Assembly (NCBI RefSeq): GCF_005503365.1
Contig: NZ_SCML01000014.1
Location: 1 to 64,000, forward strand
DNA length: 64,000 nucleotides
Source: Hydrogenophaga sp. 2FB
Lineage (GTDB): Bacteria > Pseudomonadota > Gammaproteobacteria > Burkholderiales > Burkholderiaceae_C
Direction: 5' to 3'
Shown here: piece by piece, positions 26,028 through 34,314 of the stretch
Layout of the letters: each line of letters opens with the position of its first letter
Numbering within the stretch: the first letter of the stretch is position 1
Translations under genes and position numbers: made by a program
Notes under the pieces: model-generated
The model's input: the letters and a program-made list of their open reading frames with translations, nothing else
What the model was told of the DNA's origin: nothing
Databases searched by the model: none

Positions 26028-27206
26028 ATGGAAGACATCGTCATCGTTTCAGCCGCCCGCACCGCAGTGGGCAAGTTCGGCGGCTCGCTCGCCAAGACCC
26101 CGGCCACCGAGTTGGGCAGCATCGTCATCAAGGCACTGCTGGAGCGCAGCGGCCTGCCGGCCGATGCCATTGGTGAAGTGATCATGGGCCAGGTGCTGGC
26201 GGCCGGCGTGGGCCAGAACCCCGCGCGCCAGGCCATGATGAAAGCCGGCGTGGCCAAGGAAACGCCGGCGCTCACCATCAACGCCGTGTGCGGCTCCGGT
26301 CTCAAGGCCGTGATGCTGGCCGCGCAGGCCGTGGCCTGGGGCGACAGCGAGATCGTGATCGCCGGTGGCCAGGAAAACATGAGCGCCTCGCCGCACGTGC
26401 TCAACGGCAGCCGCGACGGCCAGCGCATGGGCGACTGGAAGATGACCGACACCATGATCGTCGATGGCCTGTGGGACGTGTACAACCAGTACCACATGGG
26501 CATCACCGCCGAGAACGTGGCCAAGGAACACGGCATCAGCCGCGACGCGCAGGACGCGCTCGCGCTGGGCAGCCAGCAGAAGGCCAGCGCCGCGCAAGAC
26601 GCCGGCAAGTTCAAGGACGAAATCGTCGGCGTGAGCATTCCGCAGCGCAAGGGCGACCCGGTCGTGTTCGACGCCGACGAGTTCATCAACAAGAAAACCA
26701 GCGCCGAAGCGCTGGCGGGTCTGCGCCCCGCGTTCGACAAGGCCGGCTCGGTGACGGCGGGCAACGCCTCGGGCATCAACGACGGCGCGGCCGGCGTGGT
26801 GGTGATGACGGCGAAGAAGGCTGCAGCGCTCGGCCTCAAACCCCTGGCGCGCATCGCCGCCTTCGGCACCAGCGGCCTGGACCCGGCCACCATGGGCATG
26901 GGCCCCGTGCCCGCATCGAAGAAGGCGCTGGCGCGCGCGGGCTGGAAGGCCAGCGACGTGGACCTGTTCGAACTCAACGAAGCTTTCGCCGCACAAGCGT
27001 GCGCGGTCAACAAGGCACTCGACATCGACCCGGCGCGGGTCAACGTCAACGGTGGCGCGATCGCCATCGGCCACCCCATCGGTGCATCCGGCTGCCGCAT
27101 CCTCGTGACCCTGCTGCACGAAATGCAACGCCGCGATGCCAAAAAGGGTCTCGCAGCGCTGTGCATTGGTGGCGGCATGGGGGTTTCCCTCGCGGTCGAA
27201 CGCTGA
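26028..27206 (+). CDS. phaA: Acetyl-CoA acetyltransferase (beta-ketothiolase)
   Basis: The 392-residue thiolase has the nucleophilic cysteine in NAVCGSGLKAV (about residue 89), the His in GGAIAIGHPIGASG and the C-terminal CIGGGMG cysteine. It condenses two acetyl-CoA to acetoacetyl-CoA, the first step of PHB synthesis. It lies between phaC and phaB, which fixes its role. Confidence 0.95.
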   Translation: MEDIVIVSAARTAVGKFGGSLAKTPATELGSIVIKALLERSGLPADAIGEVIMGQVLAAGVGQNPARQAMMKAGVAKETPALTINAVCGSGLKAVMLAAQAVAWGDSEIVIAGGQENMSASPHVLNGSRDGQRMGDWKMTDTMIVDGLWDVYNQYHMGITAENVAKEHGISRDAQDALALGSQQKASAAQDAGKFKDEIVGVSIPQRKGDPVVFDADEFINKKTSAEALAGLRPAFDKAGSVTAGNASGINDGAAGVVVMTAKKAAALGLKPLARIAAFGTSGLDPATMGMGPVPASKKALARAGWKASDVDLFELNEAFAAQACAVNKALDIDPARVNVNGGAIAIGHPIGASGCRILVTLLHEMQRRDAKKGLAALCIGGGMGVSLAVER

Positions 27207-27231
27207 TTGCACGGTTAAATGGAAACGGACT

Positions 27232-27254
27232 GCCGGAGGGGAGGGCCTTCCGGC
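27232..27254. other. Intercistronic hairpin between phaA and phaB
   Basis: GCCGGA (27232-27237) pairs with TCCGGC (27249-27254) around an 11-base loop within the 84-base gap. It may tune mRNA stability between the two genes; there is no T-run. Confidence 0.35.
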
Positions 27255-27290
27255 TCCCACATCGCCAAAAAGGCATTAGGAGCACACTGA

Positions 27291-28028
27291 ATGAGCAAAA
27301 AGGTCGCGTACGTCACGGGTGGCATGGGTGGCATCGGCACGGCCATCTGCCAACGCCTGCACAAGGAAGGCTTCACCGTCATTGCGGGCTGTGGCCCCAC
27401 ACGTGACTTCAAGAAATGGCTCGACGAGCAGAAGGCGGAGGGCTACACGTTCCACGCCTCGGTCGGCAATGTCGGCGACTGGGACTCCACCGTCGAAGCC
27501 TTCACCAAAACCAAGGCCGAGCACGGCACCATCGACGTGCTGGTGAACAACGCCGGCATCACGCGCGATCGCATGTTCCTGAAGATGTCGCGCGACGACT
27601 GGGACGCGGTGATCGAAACCAACCTCAACTCCATGTTCAACGTGACCAAGCAGGTCGTGGCCGACATGGTGGAAAAGGGCTGGGGCCGCATCGTCAACAT
27701 CTCGTCGGTCAACGGTGAGAAGGGCCAGGCCGGACAGACCAACTACTCGGCGGCCAAGGCGGGCATGCACGGCTTCTCCATGGCGCTGGCGCAGGAACTG
27801 GCCACCAAGGGCGTGACGGTGAACACCGTGAGCCCGGGCTACATCGGCACCGACATGGTCAAGGCGATCCGCCCTGACGTGCTGGAGAAGATCGTGGCCA
27901 CCGTGCCGGTCAAGCGCCTGGGCGAGCCGAGCGAAATCGCGTCCATCATCGCGTGGCTGGCGAGTGAAGAGGGCGGTTACGCCACCGGCGCTGACTTCTC
28001 CGTCAACGGCGGCCTGCACATGGGTTGA
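27291..28028 (+). CDS. phaB: Acetoacetyl-CoA reductase
   Basis: The 245-residue short-chain dehydrogenase has TGGMGGIG at the cofactor site, NNAGITRD, the catalytic serine in NISSVNG and the YSAAK Tyr/Lys pair. The sequence KVAYVTGGMGGIGTAI is typical of NADPH-dependent PhaB. It reduces acetoacetyl-CoA to (R)-3-hydroxybutyryl-CoA for PhaC. It ends the operon ahead of a strong terminator. Confidence 0.95.
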   Translation: MSKKVAYVTGGMGGIGTAICQRLHKEGFTVIAGCGPTRDFKKWLDEQKAEGYTFHASVGNVGDWDSTVEAFTKTKAEHGTIDVLVNNAGITRDRMFLKMSRDDWDAVIETNLNSMFNVTKQVVADMVEKGWGRIVNISSVNGEKGQAGQTNYSAAKAGMHGFSMALAQELATKGVTVNTVSPGYIGTDMVKAIRPDVLEKIVATVPVKRLGEPSEIASIIAWLASEEGGYATGADFSVNGGLHMG

Positions 28029-28050
28029 AGGCGTCCCGCCTCACACCCTC

Positions 28051-28073
28051 AAACCCGCTTCGGCGGGTTTTTT
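28051..28073 (+). terminator. Rho-independent terminator of phaCAB
   Basis: AAACCCGC-TTCG-GCGGGTTT forms an 8-base stem with a stable UUCG-type loop, followed by a T-run to 28073. It begins 22 bases after the phaB stop. Confidence 0.92.
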
Positions 28074-28157
28074 GTTGCGTGTCCGTTTTGCACAAGGTGC
28101 TGGTGTAAATTCGACCGCATCCCCCACCCACCCTTTGCGACAAGGAGTTTTCGGCCC

Positions 28158-29876
28158 ATGCCGCACAGCGTTTCACTGATCAACACCATTGCGGCGGGGC
28201 TGGGTCTGGCACTGATCCTCGGCTTTCTCGCGGCCAAGGTGCGCTTGCCGGCGTTGGTGGGGTATCTGCTGGCGGGGGTGATCATTGGCCCGTTCACGCC
28301 GGGCTTCGTGGCCGACGCGGGCATCGCCGCGCAACTGGCCGAGATCGGCGTGATGCTGCTGATGTTCGGCGTGGGCCTGCATTTTTCGCTCGACGACCTG
28401 CTCTCGGTGCGCAAGATCGCGCTGCCCGGCGCGGTGGTGCAGATGGCCGTGGCCACGCTCATGGGCCTGGGGCTGGCGATGTGGTGGTGGGGCTGGAGTT
28501 TTGGCTCGGCGCTGGTGTTCGGCATCTCGCTCTCGGTGGCCAGTACGGTGGTGCTGCTGCGCGCGCTGGAGAGCCTGGGCATTCTGGATTCGTTCACCGG
28601 CCGCATCGCGGTGGGCTGGCTGGTGGTGGAAGACCTGGCCATGGTGCTGGTGCTCGTGCTGCTGCCGCCGTTGGCGGGTTTTCTTGGCGGCACGGGGTCG
28701 GACGGTGATCTGGATTCGATCTGGCGCACGCTGGGCTATACCTTGCTGCAGGTGGGCGGCTTCGTGGCACTGATGCTGGTGGTGGGGCGGCGCGTGTTTC
28801 CCTGGCTGCTCTGGCAGGTCACGCGCACCGGCTCGCGCGAGCTGTTCACGCTGTGCGTGGTCGCGGCGGCGGTGAGCATCGCGTTCGCCTCGGCCGCGCT
28901 GTTCGGTGTGTCGTTCGCGCTGGGCGCGTTCTTCGCCGGCATGGTGCTGCGCGAGTCCGAGTTCAGCCACCGTGCGGCCGAAGAGTCCTTGCCGCTGCGC
29001 GATGCGTTCGCGGTGTTGTTCTTCGTCTCGGTGGGCATGCTGTTCAACCCGGCGGTGCTGATCGAGCGGCCGCTGCAGGTGCTGGGCGTGGTGCTGATCA
29101 TCATCGTGGGCAAGTCGGTGGCCGCGGCCGCGCTGGTGGTGGCCATGCGCTACCCGCTCAACACGGCCCTCACCGTGTCGGCCAGCCTGGCGCAGATCGG
29201 CGAGTTCTCGTTCATCCTGGTGGGCCTGGGCGCATCGCTCGGCCTGCTGCCACCCGAGGGGCAAAGCCTGGTGCTGGCCGGTGCGCTCATCTCCATCGCC
29301 ACCAACCCGCTGTGGTTCAAGGCCATCAACCCCTTGCAGGAATGGCTGCGCAAGAACTCCGACTTCGCCCGCAAGCTGGAGCAACGCGACGACCCATTGG
29401 CCGAGCTGCCCACGACCACGCACGAAAAATTCCTCTCGCGCCAGGTGGTGCTGGTGGGCTACGGGCGGGTGGGGCGGCGCATTGCTGCCGCACTCGAAGA
29501 ACAGCATCTGCCCTACGTGGTGGCCGAAGAGAACCGCGACATCGTGGAGCGCTTGCGCGAGAAGGGCGTGGCGGCGGTGTTCGGTGACGCGGCCGACCCG
29601 GCCGTGCTGATCCAGGCCCACATCGCGCGCGCGGGCATGCTGGTGATTGCCACGCCCGACACCCTCAACGTGCGGCAGATGATCGCGACGGCGCGCACCC
29701 TCAACCCCGAGATCCTGACGGTGGTGCGCACCCACAGCGAGGAAGAGGCCACGCTGCTGGAGAAGGAAGTGGCGGGCAAGGTGTTTCTGGGGGAAGAAGA
29801 GCTGGCCCAGTCGATGACGCGCTACGTGCTCGAGCACTCGCGGGGGTCGCACGCGGCCACGCGCTCGGCGGCCTGA
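28158..29876 (+). CDS. CPA2 cation:proton antiporter with TrkA-N domain (YbaL-like)
   Basis: The 572-residue protein has about 12 membrane helices (residues 1-395, starting with a KVRLPALVGYLLAGVIIG segment) of the Kef/CPA2 antiporter type. A cytoplasmic TrkA-N Rossmann domain (about 425-545; VVLVGYGRVGRRIA) follows. These proteins exchange K+ or Na+ for protons and are gated through nucleotide binding. The closest known layout is YbaL. It is monocistronic, with AAGGAG 11 bases before the ATG. Confidence 0.9.
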   Translation: MPHSVSLINTIAAGLGLALILGFLAAKVRLPALVGYLLAGVIIGPFTPGFVADAGIAAQLAEIGVMLLMFGVGLHFSLDDLLSVRKIALPGAVVQMAVATLMGLGLAMWWWGWSFGSALVFGISLSVASTVVLLRALESLGILDSFTGRIAVGWLVVEDLAMVLVLVLLPPLAGFLGGTGSDGDLDSIWRTLGYTLLQVGGFVALMLVVGRRVFPWLLWQVTRTGSRELFTLCVVAAAVSIAFASAALFGVSFALGAFFAGMVLRESEFSHRAAEESLPLRDAFAVLFFVSVGMLFNPAVLIERPLQVLGVVLIIIVGKSVAAAALVVAMRYPLNTALTVSASLAQIGEFSFILVGLGASLGLLPPEGQSLVLAGALISIATNPLWFKAINPLQEWLRKNSDFARKLEQRDDPLAELPTTTHEKFLSRQVVLVGYGRVGRRIAAALEEQHLPYVVAEENRDIVERLREKGVAAVFGDAADPAVLIQAHIARAGMLVIATPDTLNVRQMIATARTLNPEILTVVRTHSEEEATLLEKEVAGKVFLGEEELAQSMTRYVLEHSRGSHAATRSAA

Positions 29877-29983
29877 GCCGCCTTTTTCCGCGAACGCCGT
29901 TCCTACACGGCATTGCGCCTCTGTCCGACACGCCGGCACGGGTGTGCATTCCATGATCCTGACACCACATCAGGAGATGCACC

Positions 29984-31063
29984 ATGGTTCAGACGTATTC
30001 GCCCGCCGCCGCTGATCACGCGCGCCGTGTCATCGACGAGAACGACTACCGCAGTGCCCGGCCGCAATACCGGCACGCCGTGTCGTGGCCGGCCATTTTT
30101 GCGGGTGCTGCCGGTGCCGCGGCCCTGTCTCTCATTCTGTTGATCCTCGGCACCGGCCTGGGCCTGTCCTCGGTGTCGCCATGGACGCGGCAAGGCATCA
30201 GCGCTACCGCCTTCGGTGCATCGACCATTCTCTGGATCACGTTCACGCAACTGGCGGCCTCGGGACTGGGCGGTTATCTCGCGGGGCGGCTTCGCTCGCG
30301 CTGGGCCGACACGCAGCCCGACGAGGTGTACTTCCGCGACACCGCGCACGGCTTCCTGGCCTGGGCGGTGGCGTCGCTGGCCACGGCCGCGCTGCTGACC
30401 TCGGTGATCGCCTCCATCGTGGGTGGCGGCGTGCAGGCCGGTGCGACTGCCGCAGCCGGTGGGGGCGCAGCGGCAAGCCGCGTGGCCGCGCAAGTGGCGG
30501 ACAAGGCCGGGGACGATGGGAAGGACGACATGGCTTACTTCATCCACGCGCTGTTCCGCGGCAGTGCCACCGCGCCCACCACCGGCAGCACCGGCAGCAC
30601 CGGGCAGGGTGCCACCACGCCCCCGGCCCCTTCGTCGACTTCGCCCTCTCCTTCGACTTCGTCAGACCCCGCGACCGTGCCCGTGCCAACGCCAGCGGTT
30701 TCGCCCACGCCATTGCCCGCTCCCGCGCCATCACCCGAGGCATCGGCCGCCGAAGCCACGGGCATCTTCCTCAACGCGCTCAGGAATGGCGCGCTGCCCG
30801 CGGACGACGCCGCCTACCTGGGCCAGCAAGTGGCCGCGCGCACCGGGCTGAGCGTGCCCGATGCGCAAAAGCGTGTGACCGAGGCTTTCGCCCGCGTCCA
30901 GATCCAGGCGCGTGAAGCGGATGCGACGGCGCGCGAAGCGGCCGACAAGGCACGCAAAGCCTCCGCCAAGGGTGCGCTCTGGTTGTTCGTCTCGCTGTTG
31001 ATCGGCGCCTTCGTGGCCAGTCTGGCCGCCACGTTCGGTGGACGCCAGCGCGACGCCGCCTGA
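29984..31063 (+). CDS. Membrane protein of unknown function with Ser/Thr/Pro linker
   Basis: The 359-residue protein has three N-terminal hydrophobic helices (about 35-57, 69-92 and 126-148). A low-complexity Ser/Thr/Pro linker lies between about 200 and 250, and a helical Ala-rich segment precedes a final membrane helix near 330-350. Similar proteins are sometimes annotated PhnA-like, a label I cannot support mechanistically. GGAGATG precedes the ATG. A 23-residue peptide gene follows at 21 bases, probably on the same transcript. Confidence 0.75.
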   Translation: MVQTYSPAAADHARRVIDENDYRSARPQYRHAVSWPAIFAGAAGAAALSLILLILGTGLGLSSVSPWTRQGISATAFGASTILWITFTQLAASGLGGYLAGRLRSRWADTQPDEVYFRDTAHGFLAWAVASLATAALLTSVIASIVGGGVQAGATAAAGGGAAASRVAAQVADKAGDDGKDDMAYFIHALFRGSATAPTTGSTGSTGQGATTPPAPSSTSPSPSTSSDPATVPVPTPAVSPTPLPAPAPSPEASAAEATGIFLNALRNGALPADDAAYLGQQVAARTGLSVPDAQKRVTEAFARVQIQAREADATAREAADKARKASAKGALWLFVSLLIGAFVASLAATFGGRQRDAA

Positions 31064-31084
31064 CCCCCTTCAAAGGAGAACCCC

Positions 31085-31156
31085 ATGCGTTCCTTGCTGC
31101 TGTTTTTTCTCGGCGTTCCCATTCCCATCATCATCCTGATCGCGCTGCTGACCTGA
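31085..31156 (+). CDS. 23-residue hydrophobic mini-protein
   Basis: A complete small gene reads MRSLLLFFLGVPIPIIILIA then LLT and stop. It has a strong AAAGGAG ribosome-binding site (31072-31078) 6 bases before the ATG and lies 21 bases after the larger membrane protein. One hydrophobic helix with a Pro-Ile-Pro kink fills nearly the whole peptide, implying a single-span inner-membrane miniprotein. I recall near-identical short peptides in other proteobacteria, which would support it being real. Confidence 0.7.
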   Translation: MRSLLLFFLGVPIPIIILIALLT

Positions 31157-31164
31157 CGGCGAGG

Positions 31165-31383
31165 TCAGGCCGCCTTGGCGCTCGGCATGGTGACGGGTGG
31201 TGTGCCCAGCTTGAACATCTTGGCCAACTGGTGGCGCAGTTCGGGGGTGTCCTCGTGGCCGTGCACCGCGACGGCGTGCTGGACGGCCGCCTCCAGCAAT
31301 TCCTTGGGTGAATCCGCGCTGAGGGCGACGCTGCAGTTCATGGTGCTGGGGAACTCGCGGCAATCGATGTATTGGCGTGTCAT
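31165..31383 (-). CDS. DUF1059 family small protein
   Basis: The 72-residue protein reads YIDCREFPSTMNCSVALSA then LLEAAVQHAVAVHGHEDTPE, the DUF1059 pattern with conserved Cys and His residues. It could bind metal, but the function is unknown. AAAGGAAAC upstream sets the ATG at 31383. It follows the methyltransferase gene by 11 bases on the same strand, so the two are probably co-transcribed. Confidence 0.82.
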   Translation of the reverse strand: MTRQYIDCREFPSTMNCSVALSADSPKELLEAAVQHAVAVHGHEDTPELRHQLAKMFKLGTPPVTMPSAKAA

Positions 31384-31394
31384 GGTGTTTCCTT

Positions 31395-32450
31395 TCAAGG
31401 ACGTGCCTCATAGACCAGGTTGAAGGGCGTCTGCGCGGCGCGCCGGAACTGGGAGAACCCGCCCTCGGTCACGACCTTGCGCATCCGCTCCTCGCCAGCT
31501 TGTGCGCCCAGGCACAAGCCCACTTCCTGCGACCTGGAGGCGGGGGTGCAGATGAAGGTGGAGGCGGAATAGAACACACGCCCGACCGGGTTGAGGTTGT
31601 CTTCCAGCCGGTCGTTGGCAAAGGGTTCGACGATCAGCCAGGTGCCGTCGGGTTTGAGGCTTTGCTTGACGTGCGCCGAGGCCCCGACCGGGTCGCCCAT
31701 GTCGTGCAGGCAATCGAACATCGCCACCATGTCGTAGTCGTTCCCCGGGTAGTCCTTGGCGCTGGCGACTTCAAAGCGGGCACGTCCGTCCAGGCCCGCC
31801 GCCGCGGCAGAGGCGCGGGCCCGTTCGATCGACGGCGCGTGGTAGTCGAACCCGGTGAAGGTGGAGGCCGGATAGGCCTGCGCCATCAGAATGGTCGACG
31901 AGCCGTGGCCGCAGCCCACGTCGGCCACACGAACGCCACGCTGGAGTGCCTTTTCCACGCCGGTGAGCGCGGGAATCCACTGGCTGACCAGGTTGGCCGC
32001 ATAGCCCGGGCGGAAGAAGCGTTCGGTGCCCAGGAAGAGGGCGGGGTCGTGTTCGTGCCAACCCAGCCCGAGCCCCGTGCGCATCGCCTGGACCATCTTG
32101 GGGATGGCCTTGAATTGCGCGACCGCAATCTGAAACGCGCCCGCGATGAAGGCCGGGCTGCCTTCCTGCGCGAGCGCAAAGGCCTGTTCCTCGGTCATCG
32201 AAAACTGCTGGGTTTTGGGGTCGTATTGCACATAGCCGCTGGCGGCTTGGGCGGACAACCATTCGCGCAGGTAGCGCGCGTCCGTTTCCGTGCGTTTGGC
32301 CAAGGCCTCGGCGGTGCTGGGTCCTTCGGCCAGGGCCTTGTAGAGGCCCAACTGGTCGCCGACCGCCACCGTCGCGGCGTGCATCACGGCGCCGATGTCG
32401 GCGACGAACCGCCCCATGAACTCGTTCAGTTTGTCTTCGTTGATGGCCAT
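31395..32450 (-). CDS. SAM-dependent methyltransferase with N-terminal winged helix
   Basis: The 351-residue protein has an N-terminal winged-helix-like domain (about 20-90; TAEALAKRTETDARYLREWL) and a Rossmann methyltransferase domain with the SAM motif VADVGCGHGSSTILMA (about 175). The layout resembles small-molecule O-methyltransferases and related transcriptional methyltransferase-like proteins; the substrate is unknown. It is divergent from the LuxR gene with 146 bases between starts, where a dyad at 32556-32573 lies. Confidence 0.85.
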   Translation of the reverse strand: MAINEDKLNEFMGRFVADIGAVMHAATVAVGDQLGLYKALAEGPSTAEALAKRTETDARYLREWLSAQAASGYVQYDPKTQQFSMTEEQAFALAQEGSPAFIAGAFQIAVAQFKAIPKMVQAMRTGLGLGWHEHDPALFLGTERFFRPGYAANLVSQWIPALTGVEKALQRGVRVADVGCGHGSSTILMAQAYPASTFTGFDYHAPSIERARASAAAAGLDGRARFEVASAKDYPGNDYDMVAMFDCLHDMGDPVGASAHVKQSLKPDGTWLIVEPFANDRLEDNLNPVGRVFYSASTFICTPASRSQEVGLCLGAQAGEERMRKVVTEGGFSQFRRAAQTPFNLVYEARP

Positions 32451-32555
32451 GATGTGCTCCTTCGCGCCGATGGCGCTGGTGCGGGTGAGTGCCTATACTG
32501 AACGGGCTGCCGGCGCCCGAACTCGGTATCGTCTGACCACTCTGGCAAGGGGCCA

Positions 32556-32573
32556 ATACGCAGCAATGCGTAT
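32556..32573. promoter_or_regulatory. Inverted repeat ATACGC-N6-GCGTAT, candidate LuxR-type operator
   Basis: A perfect 6-base dyad (32556-32561 and 32568-32573) with a 6-base spacer lies 23 bases before the LuxR ATG and 105 bases from the divergent methyltransferase start. The size fits a LuxR-type dimer site and may serve autoregulation. Confidence 0.4.
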
Positions 32574-32596
32574 GCACAGTCCAGACAGGTCGCGCG

Positions 32597-33256
32597 ATGA
32601 ACCATCTCACTCGCCATGACTACGCCGCCGCCCTGCGGCTGCTGGGGCGCATCGAGTCGCAGGCCGACGATGTCGACGCGTTCGCGCGCGCCGCGGTGGT
32701 GGCGCTCAATGGTTATGTGGCCTCCGAGTTCGCGACGCTGTCGGTCTGCGACCTGCGAAACGGCCAGCGCCAGGCGGGGACAGAGGAGGACGCGTGCATC
32801 GGGCACGAGCACGCGATTGCCTTGCCGCTGTACCTGGACGCCAACACCCTGGTGGCCATCGTCCTGAACCGCAGCAAGCTGGATTTCGGCGAGCGCGATC
32901 GCGAGCGGCTCGAACTGCTGCGGCCTCATCTTGCGTTTCTGTACGGCCATGCCCGCCGCGCCGCGGCGCATGAAGCGGGTGGCGCGTCCGCGCAAGCGCA
33001 GGCGCCCCCGCTGCCCGACCCCGCGTCCCGCGGGCTCACGCTGCGCGAGCGCGACGTGCTGCAATGGCTGGCCTGTGGCAAGACCGATGCGGATATTGCC
33101 GCGCTGCTGTCCATCAGCCCGCGCACCGTGCACAAGCACCTGGAGCACATCTACATGAAGCTTGGCGTGGAAACGCGCACGGCAGCGGTGATGCGCGTCC
33201 TGGCCGAGCGCACCGAGGGCGGCACCGATCCGGTGCATGCGTTCACCCCCGGTTAA
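32597..33256 (+). CDS. LuxR-family transcriptional regulator
   Basis: The 219-residue protein ends with a LuxR/GerE helix-turn-helix (LTLRERDVLQWLACGKTDAD then ISPRTVHKHLEHIYMKLGV, about 148-200). The N-terminal 130 residues resemble a degenerate GAF-like sensing domain rather than an autoinducer domain or receiver. No acyl-homoserine lactone synthase is nearby. It probably controls the divergent methyltransferase/DUF1059 pair or itself. Confidence 0.85.
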   Translation: MNHLTRHDYAAALRLLGRIESQADDVDAFARAAVVALNGYVASEFATLSVCDLRNGQRQAGTEEDACIGHEHAIALPLYLDANTLVAIVLNRSKLDFGERDRERLELLRPHLAFLYGHARRAAAHEAGGASAQAQAPPLPDPASRGLTLRERDVLQWLACGKTDADIAALLSISPRTVHKHLEHIYMKLGVETRTAAVMRVLAERTEGGTDPVHAFTPG

Positions 33257-33336
33257 GACCTCTTGAAAATGCTTCGCTGGCGGCGGTGCGCACCGCTGCC
33301 TAGACTCGCCTCCAACGAAACTTCCAGAGGTGGGCG

Positions 33337-34314
33337 ATGAAACTGAAACATGTGTGGGCAGCGGGCCTGGCCGCGATCGCGGTGGGCACCGCACCGGCCG
33401 CCTTCGCGCAGACGGCGGGCTACCCGAACCAGACCATCAAGCTGGTCGTCGGCTGGACGGCCGGCGGCGCCACCGACATCCTGGCGCGCCAGCTGGCCGC
33501 GCACATGGCCAGGCAACTGGACCAGGCCGTGGTGGTGGACAACCGCCCGGGCGCCTCCGGCACCATCGCGCACGGCGAAGTAGGCCGCGCGAAACCCGAT
33601 GGCTACACGCTGATCCTGGCCACCAATAGCACCTACGCGATCGCGCCGCACCTGATCAAGCCGCTGCCGTACGGACCTGACGCGCTGGCCCCGATCGCGC
33701 TGGTGGGCGCCAGCCCGCTGATCCTTACCGTCAGGCCCACGCTCAACGTGCAAGGCGTCAAGGGCGTGATCGAACTCGCGAAACAACAACCGGGCCGCTT
33801 GAACTACTCGTCGGGCGGCAACGGCGCCACCAGCCACCTGGCCAGCGAACTGTTCAAGGACCTGACCCGCACCTCCATCACCCACATTCCGTACAAGGGC
33901 GGCGGACCGGCCACGCTGGCGGTGGCGTCCGGTGAAGTCGACCTGGGCTTCGTCGACATCGGCGTGGCCATGCCCTTGATCCGCGCCGGCCGCTTGAAGG
34001 CGGTGGCGGTGTCGGGCAGCACGCGCAGCCCGCTACTGCCGCAGGTGCCCACGGTCGAAGAAGCGGGCGTGCCGCGCTTCGAATCGGCCACCAAGTTCGC
34101 GCTGTTCGCGCCGGCCGGCACGCCGCCCGCAATCGTGGCGAAGCTGTATGACGCGGTGCGCAGCGTGCAGACGAACGACGAACTCAAGAGCAAGCTGAGC
34201 CAGCAGGGCATCGAACTGGCGGCCAGCGGACCGGCGGAACTGGACAAGGACGTGACGGAAGGCCTCGCGAAGTGGGGCCGTCTGATCAGCGAACGCAAGC
34301 TGTCGCTGGACTGA
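33337..34314 (+). CDS. Bug-type tripartite tricarboxylate transporter binding protein (TctC)
   Basis: The 325-residue periplasmic protein has a signal peptide (about 1-25, ending AAFAQ) and Bug signatures: YPNQTIKLVVGWTAGGATDI, VVDNRPGASGTIAHGEV and THIPYKGGGPAT. Such proteins bind carboxylates and are very abundant in Burkholderiales, often without local TctA/TctB permeases, as here. Its stop overlaps the opine-dehydrogenase-like gene start (TGATG). Confidence 0.92.
   Translation: MKLKHVWAAGLAAIAVGTAPAAFAQTAGYPNQTIKLVVGWTAGGATDILARQLAAHMARQLDQAVVVDNRPGASGTIAHGEVGRAKPDGYTLILATNSTYAIAPHLIKPLPYGPDALAPIALVGASPLILTVRPTLNVQGVKGVIELAKQQPGRLNYSSGGNGATSHLASELFKDLTRTSITHIPYKGGGPATLAVASGEVDLGFVDIGVAMPLIRAGRLKAVAVSGSTRSPLLPQVPTVEEAGVPRFESATKFALFAPAGTPPAIVAKLYDAVRSVQTNDELKSKLSQQGIELAASGPAELDKDVTEGLAKWGRLISERKLSLD

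Noticed and set aside
28173-29954. 593-residue antisense frame opposite the antiporter
   Set aside because: Highly Gln/His/Arg-rich, with no domain; the antiporter helices on the plus strand are convincing.
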